Positions 28,447 to 39,488 are shown, numbered from the stretch's first letter. The stretch: 64,000 nucleotides of DNA from Coleofasciculaceae cyanobacterium (GCA_036703275.1 DATNPK010000018.1:1-64000), one strand, 5' to 3'. Notes: a model not told the origin generated them from the sequence alone. Made by a program: numbers and translations.

Positions 28447-30006
28447 ATGACTAAACCGCAAAACCAACTTTTTTGCCGTTTGGATGGTTTAACTTCTTTG
28501 GCCAGAAGAGAACAAAGACTGAAAACTCTGAGCAATTTAGGTTTATTAGTTTCAGAAGCAGTTCCTATCTTTGAAGAAACTACTCAAAAAGCTTCTACTT
28601 TTTCTGGTGCGCCAATTAGCATTCTGGGTTTGGTAATCAAAGACGAACTATGGTTTAAGTCAGCAGTAGGTTTATCGACCATTGGCTTGACGAATCAGCT
28701 AGCTGCTCAAAGAAAAATATCTCTTGATGAGTCTTTTAGTACTTATGTCATTGATAGTCAGCAGCCGTTAATTATCGATAATACTTTGAGCAATGCGGTT
28801 TTTGCTGACAGCATTTTGGCACAGCATTATGGCATCAAAACTTATTTAGGAGTTCCTTTAATTAGCTCATCTGGTGTGTGTATTGGAACTCTAGAGGTGA
28901 TGGATTGGATCGAGAGAAAGTTTAATGATCGAGATATAGATCATCTAGCTCTACTAGCTCGCTGGTGTCTAGGAGAATTTGAACGCAATCAGCTGCTCAA
29001 AACTCAACCAGAGCAATTAATTGGCAGTTTGGAACAACCATCACAATGGCAAAAAGTCAACAGTTTGGTTTGGCCGTCCGATCGCAATTTAGATATGTCA
29101 ACCGAAGCAGCCTTGAGCAATAAATTAGCTGTAGGACATCAAGCTGTCATAGCTACGGCAAATACTGCAACCAACCCAATCAAAATTAAGTTACTTTCAC
29201 AGCTAACTCAAGAATTGAGGACGCCTTTAACTTCGGTGATTGGGATGGCAAGCGTACTGCATCGGGAAGTTTATGGTCCTCTAACTATCAAACAAAGAGA
29301 ATATTTAGAAATCATCCACGATAGCGGTCAAAACCTGATTACTTTAGTAGATGAAATTGTTAGTCTGGGAGTCTTAAGTGACCAAAGTTCGGACATCAAT
29401 TTGACTACTGTGGATATTGAAATGCTCTGTCAGCAGGTAATTAACAGCCTAACAGACGTAGCTAAACAGCATCAACAAGAATTGTGTCTTTCGATTGAGC
29501 CAGGAAGTAGAATTTGGTCTTTAGATAAGGAAAAAATTCGTCAAGCTCTCTACTATCTAATTATTAGCGTTTTAGAGATGTCTGAAGCTGGAGGAGAAGT
29601 CAAGATTCATGTTTCTAAACGCAATCAAACACTGAATATTGCCGTTGGTATTTCTCATCCTTGGTTGGGGGATGATTTTAGTGAGGCAAAACTTCACTCT
29701 CAGGCTGTGACTCAAGCTTTGAGCTTTAATCAAGGTAATTCTAATAACCGTTTTAATTTGGGAGTCAATGACATTGCCTTTAGCAATCATCAATTATTAA
29801 CTTCTTCAGCTTTGATGATGGTGATTAATGACGATCGCACGCTGGATAAAAATACTAATAAAATTCCCCGTGATATTTTGGGATTACTATTTTGCTGTCA
29901 TTTGACTGAACTACACGAGGGGAGAGTAGTAGTCCAAGTTTCTGCTAGTTCTAGTTATCGCTACCTGTTGCAGTTTCCCCAAGTAGAATTGGTGCATAAT
30001 AGTTGA
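28447..30006 (+). CDS. GAF-domain histidine-kinase-like protein lacking the phospho-acceptor His
   Basis: 519 residues from ATG 28447 (a GTG at 28402 is alternative). GAF domain about 30-175 (PISILGLVIKDELWFKSAVG, YLGVPLISSSGVCIGTLEVM). HisKA-like helices about 245-310 with the H-box reading LTQELRTPLTSVIG: the conserved His is Gln255 (codon CAA 29209-29211). The ATP-binding half (315-500) keeps only a weak N-box (KIRQALYYLIISVLEMSE, no Asn) and no recognisable G1 or G2 glycine motifs. The frame is intact, so this looks like a pseudokinase or sensor scaffold rather than an active kinase. No partner regulator is adjacent. Cytoplasmic. Confidence 0.8.
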   Translation: MTKPQNQLFCRLDGLTSLARREQRLKTLSNLGLLVSEAVPIFEETTQKASTFSGAPISILGLVIKDELWFKSAVGLSTIGLTNQLAAQRKISLDESFSTYVIDSQQPLIIDNTLSNAVFADSILAQHYGIKTYLGVPLISSSGVCIGTLEVMDWIERKFNDRDIDHLALLARWCLGEFERNQLLKTQPEQLIGSLEQPSQWQKVNSLVWPSDRNLDMSTEAALSNKLAVGHQAVIATANTATNPIKIKLLSQLTQELRTPLTSVIGMASVLHREVYGPLTIKQREYLEIIHDSGQNLITLVDEIVSLGVLSDQSSDINLTTVDIEMLCQQVINSLTDVAKQHQQELCLSIEPGSRIWSLDKEKIRQALYYLIISVLEMSEAGGEVKIHVSKRNQTLNIAVGISHPWLGDDFSEAKLHSQAVTQALSFNQGNSNNRFNLGVNDIAFSNHQLLTSSALMMVINDDRTLDKNTNKIPRDILGLLFCCHLTELHEGRVVVQVSASSSYRYLLQFPQVELVHNS

Positions 30007-30105
30007 AATTGTTCGTCATGAAGATCTAGTTAGTCTAATTCTAGATTCGGCGTTGTACCTGGTTTAGGATGTTAATGTTAAATTTGAAATTTAATCATTT
30101 TATCC

Positions 30106-31482
30106 ATGAAATCGTCTTGGTCAACTATTATGCTTTCAAAGCCACTATTGTATCAGTGGCAAAAAGGCAGTTATCTTTATCGATTTGCTGGTAGATTATC
30201 TAACTGGCGACAGTCGAGTTGGCTGTTTCAATGGTCTGAGGCAATTGGAGCTTGTTTAATTAGCCTCGTTTTTTTGTTCGCTCCTTTTGTTTCTACTTCG
30301 TTAATTGGAGTGTTGTTAATTGCAGTAGCTGCCTTCTGGATTTTAACTACAGCCACGGCATCCAAAAGATTAGTAATTACTCCAGTCCATGTTTTAGTTT
30401 TTTTCTACTGGTGTATTGCCACGATCGCTACAGCTTTTTCACCAGTTAAAGCGGCAGCTTTGAACGGCTGGGTAACTTTGACTCTGTATTTGATTTTATT
30501 CTCCTTCGCTGCTCAAATATTGCGATCGCCCAAATTATGTAACTGGATTCTGACTAGCTTTCTTTTAATTGCCTTAGTCGTTAGTGCTTACGGTATCCGC
30601 CAAGAGTTTTTTGGCGTACAGCAATTAGCAACCTGGAACGATCCTAAGTCGGTTTTGGCTAACGATACTAGAGTTTATAGCTATTTAGGAAATCCTAATT
30701 TATTGGGGGGTTACTTATTACCGGCGATCGCCTTGAGCATAGCTGCGATATTTGTCTGGCGTGGCTGGATTCAAAAAACCCTGGCGGTAATTATGGCAGG
30801 GACAAATTCAGCTTGTTTGTACTTCACAGATAGTCGAGGTGCTTGGTTAGCGATGGTGGTGCTGGTGGGAGTGCTGCTATTACTGTTTTATTTTTGGTGG
30901 CGAGAATATTTACCTCGTTTTTGGCAAGTTTGGTTATTACCCCTGGTATTTGGCTCTTTAGCGGGACTGTTTTTAGTAGCATTTATCTCCTTAGAGCCTT
31001 TAAGAATCAGGATCTTAAGCATCTTTGCTGGCAGGGAAGACAGCAGTAATAACTTTCGGATTAACGTTTGGTCAGCCTGTTTTAAGATCATTAAAGACTA
31101 TCCTCTAATTGGAATTGGTCCAGGAAACGATGCTTTCAACCAAATTTATCCGCGTTATATGGATTCGCGCTACCCTGCACTCAGCGCTTATTCAGTATAC
31201 CTAGAACATATTGTAGAAATGGGATACTTGGGCTTGGGTTGCTTTGTGTGGCTTTTGGCAGCTACCTTTACTCATGGGATACGCCAATTAGTTCGTTTAC
31301 GCTCCGCTAAAAATAAACGAGGTATTTATTTAATTGCGGCGATCGCTGCTACAGCTAGTCTTGCTTTCCATGGCTTTGTGGATACGGTATGGTATCGTCC
31401 CCAAATTAATACGATCTGGTGGTTAATTTTAGCCATTATTGCTAGCTTTTATGATGATCTTGAGAGAGAAGTATCTCCCTAG
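30106..31482 (+). CDS. ictB: IctB-type O-antigen-ligase-like membrane protein
   Basis: 458 residues with 11-12 membrane helices. The O-antigen ligase (Wzy_C/WaaL) pattern is in the extracytoplasmic loop, with NNFRINVWSACFKIIKDYPL and GIGPGNDAFNQIYP. IctB of Synechococcus is of this size and was first reported as an inorganic-carbon transport factor; WaaL homology also allows a role in surface-glycan ligation. The start could be ATG 30106 or 30127. ATG at 30106 has no SD. Convergent with smpB. Confidence 0.82.
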   Translation: MKSSWSTIMLSKPLLYQWQKGSYLYRFAGRLSNWRQSSWLFQWSEAIGACLISLVFLFAPFVSTSLIGVLLIAVAAFWILTTATASKRLVITPVHVLVFFYWCIATIATAFSPVKAAALNGWVTLTLYLILFSFAAQILRSPKLCNWILTSFLLIALVVSAYGIRQEFFGVQQLATWNDPKSVLANDTRVYSYLGNPNLLGGYLLPAIALSIAAIFVWRGWIQKTLAVIMAGTNSACLYFTDSRGAWLAMVVLVGVLLLLFYFWWREYLPRFWQVWLLPLVFGSLAGLFLVAFISLEPLRIRILSIFAGREDSSNNFRINVWSACFKIIKDYPLIGIGPGNDAFNQIYPRYMDSRYPALSAYSVYLEHIVEMGYLGLGCFVWLLAATFTHGIRQLVRLRSAKNKRGIYLIAAIAATASLAFHGFVDTVWYRPQINTIWWLILAIIASFYDDLEREVSP

Positions 31483-31586
31483 ATAGAAAATTTGTTGATT
31501 GGGGGACTAGGTATTAGGAACTGGGATTAAGTATTAAAAATAACTAACTAATAGCTAGTAACAAATAACCAGTAATCAGTAATTAT

Positions 31587-32054
31587 CTAATCCCGCTTCA
31601 TTGCTCTTGCTATAGCTCGCTGATCGTCGCGTTTTTTGACTGTTTCGCGCTTGTCGTGTAGTTTTTTACCTTTGCCTAAACCGATCGCCACTTTAACTCT
31701 GCCGCTTTTAAAATACATTTTAAGAGGAACGAGGGTTAAACCTTTTTGCTCAGTCTGCCCGATAAGTTTGCTAATTTCTTTGCGGTGCAGCAATAGTTTA
31801 CGAATTCGCAGCGGTTCATGGTTAAAATGGCTTCCTCCTGCTTGATACGGGGATATATGCACATTACTTAACCAAGCTTCATCATTCTTGATAAAAGCAT
31901 AGCCATCTCGGAGATTGACTTTACCAGCACGAATCGATTTGACTTCTGTGCCAACTAATTCAATTCCTGCTTCGTAAGTTTCAAGTATTTCGTAAAGATA
32001 ACGAGCCTGACGATTATCACTAACTATTTTGGTACCTGCTGTTTTTTCCGCCAT
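31587..32054 (-). CDS. smpB: SsrA-binding protein SmpB
   Basis: 155 residues, standard length. Blocks: [48 protein letters not shown], and the basic tail [20 protein letters not shown]. SmpB binds tmRNA and brings it to stalled ribosomes in trans-translation. Convergent with the IctB-like gene; lies downstream of chlN with about 195 bases between, containing the chlN terminator. Confidence 0.97.
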   Translation of the reverse strand: MAEKTAGTKIVSDNRQARYLYEILETYEAGIELVGTEVKSIRAGKVNLRDGYAFIKNDEAWLSNVHISPYQAGGSHFNHEPLRIRKLLLHRKEISKLIGQTEQKGLTLVPLKMYFKSGRVKVAIGLGKGKKLHDKRETVKKRDDQRAIARAMKRD

Positions 32055-32194
32055 TCTTATATTTTTGAGACTTGCTGAGAACTTCTCAGTATATCATTCG
32101 GCTTTGGAAGCAAATTCTATATTGTACAATTTTTCTTGACAATTTGATTGTCTTAATTACAGTCATTTTAACTTGTTATTTAGTGACCAGAAGC

Positions 32195-32223
32195 TAAAAA
32201 AGGGTTTAGCATCACTAAACCCT
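32195..32223 (-). terminator. chlN terminator
   Basis: AGGGTTTAG (32201-32209) pairs with CTAAACCCT (32215-32223) around a five-base loop. The A-run at 32195-32200 gives the U-tract on the minus strand. Confidence 0.85.
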
Positions 32224-32249
32224 GATCATGAAATATTTGAATTATGTTT

Positions 32250-33668
<1,419 letters not shown>

Positions 33669-33739
33669 CTAACTCGATCTAAATATTGTGAATCTAAATT
33701 TTATTGTTGATGTGTCGTTTTTTATCGATAATCCCTAAT

Positions 33740-33762
33740 GGGGACTGTTCGCGAACAGCCCC
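33740..33762. repeat. Palindromic intergenic repeat between chlL and chlN
   Basis: GGGGaCTGTTCGCGAACAGCCCC: a perfect CTGTTCGCGAACAG palindrome with G4/C4 flanks and one bulge. Similar hairpins are common intergenic repeats in cyanobacteria. It could modulate the transcript between the two genes. Confidence 0.55.
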
Positions 33763-33777
33763 TACATCCAATCTGAT

Positions 33778-33811
33778 AAATATTCAATGTTCAATGTTCA
33801 ATGCTCAATGA
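33778..33811. repeat. Tandem TCAATGTTCAATGC repeat
   Basis: ATATTCAATGTTCAATGTTC, then AATGCTCAATGAATT: about four seven-base TCAATG(T/C) units directly after the chlL stop. Related to AT-rich units at 11318 and 19775. Confidence 0.55.
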
Positions 33812-33812
33812 A

Positions 33813-34688
33813 TTAAACCATCATCATGTCTAATTCGTCTTCTTTGCTTTCTTCTTTACCTGCTGGAGGATTGAGATAGTAGTCAGACAATAATGAGAAT
33901 AAATCTCTGTCTTGAGATTCGTTGGGAACAACTCCTTCTGGGGCAGCTAAAATCTGATCGGCAATATTGAGATAGTAATCACAAACATAAGCCAAAGAAG
34001 GATCGCTTTCGGCCATTTCAAACAGAGTTTTACCTTTGACCCGAGATACGCGAATGTCTTCAATTAAAGGTAATATTTCTAAAACAGGCATGGGTACGTG
34101 TTCAATATACTTGTCAATCAAGTCACGTTTAGAAGTACGATTACCAATTAAACCCGCCAGACGCAACGAATGGGTACGAGCTTTTTCTCTGACAGATGCA
34201 GCAATACGGTTAGCTGCAAACAAGGCATCAAAACCATTATCGGTAACAATCATGCAGTAGTCCGCATAGTTAAGGGGTGCAGCAAAACCACCACATACTA
34301 CGTCACCTAAGACATCAAACAGAATAACGTCATATTCATCAAAAGCATTTAATTCTTTAAGTAGCTTGACGGTTTCTCCCACTACATAACCACCGCAACC
34401 AGCACCAGCAGGAGGGCCACCTGCTTCAACACAGCTAACGCCACCGTAGCCTTCATAAATTACATCTTCGGGCCAAATATCTTCATAGTGAAAATCTTTT
34501 TCTTGAAGAGTGTCAATAATTGTGGGAATAAGAAACCCTGTGAGGGTAAAGGTGCTGTCATGTTTAGGATCGCAGCCAATTTGTAATACTTTTTTGCCTC
34601 TTTTGGCTAAAGCTGCGGAAATGTTGCAGCTAGTTGTGGACTTACCGATTCCACCTTTGCCATAAACTGCTAATCTAATTTGTCCCAC
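33813..34688 (-). CDS. chlL: Light-independent protochlorophyllide reductase ATPase subunit L
   Basis: 291 residues from GTG 34688; GGGGAG nine bases before it is a good SD. ChlL is the NifH-like dimer that hydrolyses ATP and passes electrons from its 4Fe-4S cluster to ChlN/ChlB. P-loop GKGGIGKST, switch block [14 protein letters not shown], and cluster Cys in [13 protein letters not shown] and [12 protein letters not shown] are complete. The frame stays open 36 codons further upstream (to ATG at 34796) and encodes [14 protein letters not shown] just before the GTG, so a longer protein cannot be excluded. First gene of the chlL-chlN pair. Confidence 0.96.
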   Translation of the reverse strand: MGQIRLAVYGKGGIGKSTTSCNISAALAKRGKKVLQIGCDPKHDSTFTLTGFLIPTIIDTLQEKDFHYEDIWPEDVIYEGYGGVSCVEAGGPPAGAGCGGYVVGETVKLLKELNAFDEYDVILFDVLGDVVCGGFAAPLNYADYCMIVTDNGFDALFAANRIAASVREKARTHSLRLAGLIGNRTSKRDLIDKYIEHVPMPVLEILPLIEDIRVSRVKGKTLFEMAESDPSLAYVCDYYLNIADQILAAPEGVVPNESQDRDLFSLLSDYYLNPPAGKEESKEDELDMMMV

Positions 34689-35292
34689 GTTGCTTTTCTC
34701 CCCTGCGTTTAAATATGAAAATTTATCTAAGATTGAATGAGTGCTGACGCTTGCTCTAGTTACCGCTTCACGTCTATATCTGCAATTATGAGCCAATTGA
34801 CTAAGAAAATAAAGGGGGTTTAGGTTTACAAATAGGCAATATTTAAAGCATTGGCTACTATATTTGTTTTTGGACTAAAAAAATCATTTTTTTACTTACT
34901 AAGACACTTAAATGAGTTTAGATAATTTTTTAAGCTTGCATATTTAATAAATAAGAACAAAAGACAAATATAAATTTTGCTGAGTGAAGCAAAAACTTAT
35001 CCTCGAAGTTATAGACTATGTGGCGTTGGCAAGTTGAGATTGCTCAAAGCTTTATTAAATGCAGGATACGCCAACAAACAGCAAACTATAAATAACTATA
35101 AATCAAGTATAAATACCGATCGCACTGGTCAGATTATTAGCTCATTCACAGCACAAACCCAACGATTAAGAATCATGATTTTTTTTTGGTAAAGAAGAGT
35201 TAATTTTTAGTCAATCCGAGCCAAAGTGTCAACATTTATAAAGCTATGCGGTAAATACTGTCTTAGTTATCTTTTTAGTAGAGCAAATGTAG
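34689..35292. other. Intergenic region upstream of chlL
   Basis: About 600 bases separating leftward chlL from the end of the leftward response-regulator gene, so it carries the chlL promoter. AT-rich, with a small TATAAATAACTATAAATC direct repeat near 35090. A short frame at 34977-35192 has no family features and is not called. Confidence 0.5.
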
Positions 35293-35946
35293 TTATTTGA
35301 AATACTTATTGGCTAAGATGGCAGCTTGAGTGCGATCGCGTAGATTAAGAGAGCGTAAGATACTATTAACGTGATTTTTCACAGTACGCTCGGCAATATA
35401 TAGTTGGGCTGCAATTTCTTTATTACTGTGTCCTGTGGCGATTAATTGGAGTACTTCCTTTTCTCTGGTAGTTAATAGAGTTAATTCTGGCGGCATCAAA
35501 ATTGGTTTAGCAGTTGCCGGGTATTGCTCCAGAGAAGAAGTTGCCATCGCTTTAGCAAACAACCCAGGGCCCATTTGAGTGTAACCTTGATTAACTGAGC
35601 GAATTGCCTGGGCTAACTCAGACGAAGGTGTATCTTTGAGTAAGTAGCCATCTGCACCACAAGCCATAGCTTGAGCAACATATTCGTCATCATCAAAAGT
35701 GGTCAAGACTAAAGTTTTGATGTTTGGTGCTTGTTCACGAAGTAGCCGAATTGCAGCTACTCCATCCATGATGGGCATTCTGATGTCCATCAACACTACA
35801 TCAGGTTGTAAAATAAGCGCTCGCTCTACTGCCACTTGACCGTTTTGTGCTTCCCCGATGATTTCTAGATCGGGTTGAGTTTGTAGCAGGCTTGATAAAC
35901 CTTCTCTAATAATGCTTTGATCGTCTACTAATAACACGCGAATCAT
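35293..35946 (-). CDS. NarL/FixJ-family response regulator
   Basis: 217 residues. REC domain 1-120, phospho-acceptor Asp54 (VVLMDIRMPIMDG), Lys in YLLKDTPSSEL. LuxR HTH about 150-215 (LTTREKEVLQLIATGHSNKE, AERTVKNHVNSILRSL). It starts 29 bases after the kinase gene, so the two form one operon and a cognate pair. Likely transcription factor; a natural target is the divergent Spy-like gene at 37402, by analogy to envelope-stress circuits, but this is inference. Confidence 0.93.
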   Translation of the reverse strand: MIRVLLVDDQSIIREGLSSLLQTQPDLEIIGEAQNGQVAVERALILQPDVVLMDIRMPIMDGVAAIRLLREQAPNIKTLVLTTFDDDEYVAQAMACGADGYLLKDTPSSELAQAIRSVNQGYTQMGPGLFAKAMATSSLEQYPATAKPILMPPELTLLTTREKEVLQLIATGHSNKEIAAQLYIAERTVKNHVNSILRSLNLRDRTQAAILANKYFK

Positions 35947-35975
35947 AGTTTCAGAAAGTAAGGGAAGATTGATAA

Positions 35976-37244
35976 CTAATAATTAGCTGAAGATAAAGGA
36001 ATTTTTACTTTGATTTGACATCCTTGACCATATTTGCTGGTAATCATGAATTTACCTCTTAATATTGCCGTACGCTCTTGCATACCCTGTAAACCAAAAC
36101 CAGTAGTATTATTATTTAAATCGAAACCACGGCCATTATCATCGATGGACAGCAAGATTTGTTTCTCAGTTTCTTTCAGGTGCAGCATAACTTTAGTCGC
36201 TTGACTATGTTTAGTGATGTTGGTCAATGCTTCTTGGACAATACGAAATAAGGAAATGTTAACTTCACTATTTAAGGGAGAAACTAAGCTAATCTCACTA
36301 ATAATTTCTAGGTTCGTATTCGATTTAAAATCAGTAATTAGTTGTTGTATTGAGGCTAAAAGCGATCGCTCTTGATTTTGATTGTTTCTTAAGGTTGCTA
36401 CTGAAGAACGAATGTTTTCTAGTGCTTCTTTGCCTAGCTGTCTGGCTTTAGCTAAATGAGTAGCTGCTACAGCGCGATCTTCAGCTAAAAACAAAGCCGT
36501 ATTTTCTAATTGAATACTTTGAGCCGTTAAATAGTGACCGACTGAATCGTGAATTTCCCTAGCGATGCGATTTCTTTCTTGTAACGTTGCCTGATGCTCA
36601 ATTTGGAGTGCGTATTCCCGTAAGCGACGGTGAGCTTTGACTAACTCAGATCTGCTTTTATGTTCAGCCAATACAGCACCTACCAGTAAGAGTACAAATG
36701 CCAAGACAAAAGCAAAGAGCAATGCCGAATTAAAAGTAAAGCTCAACCAAACACGGCGCAATTCTTCTGGTGGTAAACGTCGCAGAACGGGGGGTAAAGG
36801 TCTACCTAAAGGAACTCCCAAAAAACTAATTCTCATTAAAGCCATCACTTGCAAAGCCAAAAATGAACAGTAAGCCAAAATAGCAACTAAAATTCTGCCC
36901 TGCCAAGAGAACAATAAGCAAGCACGAATTACCACCACTAAGAGTAAGGCGGGAAAAACTCTCTCTCTACCAATTAAAGCGATCGCCAACCAGCTAACCA
37001 TAAAGCCTATAGCGATATAAACCTGCGGCAAAAATTTATGATTTGCAGGAAGCCGTAAACCCATTACGCCTAATATAGCGATACAGCCAATTCCTGCTAA
37101 GTTAAACCACAGTAGATGAGAGATGAAATGATGACGGGGATGGGGAATGACAAAGCTAAACCCAGCGAGTAAGGCAATTCCTAATAATACCCACTCTAAG
37201 TATAAAAATAATTGGAAAGGGTGCTTGTGCCAAATATTAGCCAT
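35976..37244 (-). CDS. Sensor histidine kinase, NarX/DesK (HisKA_3) type
   Basis: 422 residues. Five to six N-terminal membrane helices (about 10-195) and no large external sensor domain. Then a coiled linker, the HisKA_3 motif REIHDSVGHYLTAQ with His232, an N-box QEALTNITKH and G-boxes DDNGRGFD and GFGLQGMQER. All catalytic parts are present. Membrane-embedded sensors of this shape include DesK, which senses membrane fluidity, so a membrane or envelope signal is plausible. Operon with the regulator; divergent from the Spy-like gene with about 160 bases between. Confidence 0.93.
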   Translation of the reverse strand: MANIWHKHPFQLFLYLEWVLLGIALLAGFSFVIPHPRHHFISHLLWFNLAGIGCIAILGVMGLRLPANHKFLPQVYIAIGFMVSWLAIALIGRERVFPALLLVVVIRACLLFSWQGRILVAILAYCSFLALQVMALMRISFLGVPLGRPLPPVLRRLPPEELRRVWLSFTFNSALLFAFVLAFVLLLVGAVLAEHKSRSELVKAHRRLREYALQIEHQATLQERNRIAREIHDSVGHYLTAQSIQLENTALFLAEDRAVAATHLAKARQLGKEALENIRSSVATLRNNQNQERSLLASIQQLITDFKSNTNLEIISEISLVSPLNSEVNISLFRIVQEALTNITKHSQATKVMLHLKETEKQILLSIDDNGRGFDLNNNTTGFGLQGMQERTAILRGKFMITSKYGQGCQIKVKIPLSSANY

Positions 37245-37401
37245 GCTTTTGACTTGTAATCTGCTTGATTCTGCTTTGACTTTGCAACATAGTCCTAAAG
37301 TACCAAAATAATTTGGGAGTTTAGATCGAGGTGGGTCAATATCTCAAATTTATAAGATTGAAGTAATTAATAAAGTTAAACAATTTTGGAGACGTCGATC
37401 G

Positions 37402-37875
37402 ATGAACTGGCGCACTTTTTCCGCAGTAACCGCAGCTATGTTAATCGTACCTTGGGGTACTTATGTTGCTAGGGCAAATCCAGAAATTAGCGAAGAAAAT
37501 TTAACTATGCAGCTATCTCAAATGAAACACGATAAAAGAGGCAGTAGAGGCAGAGGAATGGAACGACTCATGCAGCAACTCAATCTCACCCCCGAACAAT
37601 CAGAACAAATTAAGGCGATAAAAGAACAATCAAAAACAGAAACCCAGGCGCTAATGCAGCAAATGCAAACAAGTCGCCAAGAAATGCGATCGCTTTTAGC
37701 TAGTGATTCATCTCCCGAACAGTTAAGAGATCGACATCAGGCTGTTCAAAACCTTCATCAAGAATTAGGCACTAATCGCTTTGAAACTATGCTGGAAATT
37801 AGAGAGGTATTAACTCCCGAACAACGTACTCAAATGGCGGAGTTAATCGAGCAACGTCGAGAAAAATTTAAATAA
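37402..37875 (+). CDS. Spy/CpxP-like periplasmic protein
   Basis: 157 residues. N-terminal signal peptide (about 1-25, MLIVPWGTYVARA). The mature part is helical with two LTPEQ motifs, LNLTPEQSEQIKAIKEQ near residue 64 and VLTPEQRTQMAEL near 140, the hallmark of Spy/CpxP chaperone-like proteins. Highly charged and Gln/Glu-rich. These proteins bind misfolded envelope proteins or metal stress products. It is divergent from a two-component operon, a layout seen for CpxP/CpxRA. A metal-binding role cannot be read from the sequence. Confidence 0.82.
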   Translation: MNWRTFSAVTAAMLIVPWGTYVARANPEISEENLTMQLSQMKHDKRGSRGRGMERLMQQLNLTPEQSEQIKAIKEQSKTETQALMQQMQTSRQEMRSLLASDSSPEQLRDRHQAVQNLHQELGTNRFETMLEIREVLTPEQRTQMAELIEQRREKFK

Positions 37876-37940
37876 TTTATTCTCATAATTTGTCGTTTGA
37901 GAATATAGTTTCAAAATTGCTATATCTTTGAAGGAAATCT

Positions 37941-38144
37941 ATGATAATGGTTCAACTTAATACTTGAAAAAAAGCTGTGTTAGCCAAGATATTCTTTATT
38001 TCCCTTGTGGGTTTTATCACCCTATATTTGCTCAGAGGACTTGGTATGATTACATTTCTGCCAGGAGGAATTATTGCAGCGTTTTTAATGACTGCTGTAG
38101 TATCGGGTTTATCTTGGGGAATTATCAAAACAAGGCGATACTGA
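37941..38144 (+). pseudogene. Small membrane protein gene with an in-frame TGA
   Basis: A good SD (AAGGAA, 37931-37936) precedes ATG 37941. The frame reads MIMVQLNT, then TGA at 37965-37967, then continues in the same frame KKAVLAKIFFISLVGFITLY… to …GIIKTRRY and TGA 38142. The part after the stop has two clear membrane helices and looks like a small cyanobacterial inner-membrane protein. Restart at GTG 37977 would give 55 residues but without a good SD. Either one nonsense mutation or a real start at the GTG. No known function. Confidence 0.55.
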
Positions 38145-38207
38145 TCGAGCTATTAGCTAATAGTTACTTGCTAAACTGTTCTTGTAGTTCGATCTGATAA
38201 TAGTAAT

Positions 38208-39449
38208 TTGAATGTAATTGTTATTGGTGGGGGTGCTGCGGGTTTTTTTGGTGCGATCGCCTGTGCCGAAGCTAATCCTAAGCTCAAGGTAACTCTAATT
38301 GAAGCTGGACGCAAACCCTTGGCTAAAGTTCGGATATCTGGTGGGGGGAGGTGTAATGTAACTCATCACTGCTTCGATCCAGGACGTTTAGTCGAATATT
38401 ACCCTAGAGGCGGCAAGGCTTTGCGGGGTGCATTTACCCGCTTTCAACCCCAAGATACGGTGCAGTGGTATCAAACCCGTGGCGTAAAGTTAAAAACCGA
38501 AGCCGATGGCAGAATGTTTCCCATTACCGATAGTTCGGAAACGATTATTAATTGCCTGATGCAGTCAGCAGAGCAAGCTGGGGTTGTTTTACGTACGGGA
38601 GTTGGAGTCAAAACCGTTAAGCAATTTGTTGATGCAGAGGGAAAAAGCTATTTTCAAGTTGAATTAAAAGATGGTAAAAATATAAAGTGCGATCGCCTGT
38701 TGCTCGCAACAGGAAGTAATCCTTTAGGATATCGTTGGGCAAAGAACTTAGGTCATAAAATTGAATCTTCCGTACCGTCATTATTTACCTTTAATCTTAA
38801 AGATCCTCGGCTGCAAGATTTGGCAGGAGTCAGCGTCAGCGAGGCTCAAGTTAGGCTAGGCGCAGGCAAAAACAAGCTAGAACAAACAGGGGCATTATTA
38901 ATTACTCATTGGGGAGTAAGTGGCCCAGCTATCCTCAAATTGTCCGCTTGGGGAGCGAGATTTTTATACGATCTTAAGTATGATTCCAGCTTACAAATAA
39001 ATTGGTTGCCAGAATGCAATCGGGAAAGTTTAAAAGAAATATTAGCCGAGTTAAAACAAACTAATCCTCAGAAAAAGATAGTTAATTACTGTCCAGTTAA
39101 GTTGCCTAAACGCCTCTGGCAGAGTTTAGTTAGTTACGTGGGAGTTGAACATAAAGTTTGGGCGGAAATTAGCAAAAAAGAGCTAAACAAATTAGTCATC
39201 GAACTTGTTCAAGGACAATATGAAATTAAGGGTAAAGGAGTGTTTAAAGATGAATTTGTTACCTGTGGTGGAATTAGCTTAAAAGAAATCAACTTTAAAA
39301 CAATGGAAAGCAAAAAATGCCCAGGACTTTATTTCGCGGGAGAAATATTAGACATCGACGGGGTAACGGGAGGGTTTAACTTCCAAAGTGCTTGGACAAC
39401 ATCTTGGTTAGCCGGTCAGGCGATCGCTGTTTCAGCTTCCATTTGCTAG
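38208..39449 (+). CDS. FAD-dependent oxidoreductase, HI0933-like (BaiN/RdsA) family
   Basis: 413 residues starting at TTG 38208; no ATG is in frame near the FAD motif. FAD-binding GGGAAGFFGAIACAEA at residues 7-22, the family signature KVRISGGGRCNVT, DGRMFPITDSS and C-terminal FAGEILDIDGVTGGFNFQSA are complete. HI0933-like flavoproteins are widely conserved with few characterised members (a bile-acid 3-dehydro reductase among them), so the substrate is unknown. It is not clearly in an operon. Confidence 0.88.
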   Translation: MNVIVIGGGAAGFFGAIACAEANPKLKVTLIEAGRKPLAKVRISGGGRCNVTHHCFDPGRLVEYYPRGGKALRGAFTRFQPQDTVQWYQTRGVKLKTEADGRMFPITDSSETIINCLMQSAEQAGVVLRTGVGVKTVKQFVDAEGKSYFQVELKDGKNIKCDRLLLATGSNPLGYRWAKNLGHKIESSVPSLFTFNLKDPRLQDLAGVSVSEAQVRLGAGKNKLEQTGALLITHWGVSGPAILKLSAWGARFLYDLKYDSSLQINWLPECNRESLKEILAELKQTNPQKKIVNYCPVKLPKRLWQSLVSYVGVEHKVWAEISKKELNKLVIELVQGQYEIKGKGVFKDEFVTCGGISLKEINFKTMESKKCPGLYFAGEILDIDGVTGGFNFQSAWTTSWLAGQAIAVSASIC

Positions 39450-39488
39450 ACCTGTTTTGATTATTTATTGACTGTTCACTGATACTGA

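Noticed and set aside
28242-28535. Leftward 97-residue frame
   Set aside because: Mostly antisense to the GAF protein start; sequence shows no domain.
34977-35192. 71-residue frame upstream of chlL
   Set aside because: AT-rich repeat content and no recognisable domain; not supported.
37964-38197. 77-residue frame (MKKSCVSQDILYF…)
   Set aside because: It is the wrong frame over the small two-helix membrane protein at 37941-38144.
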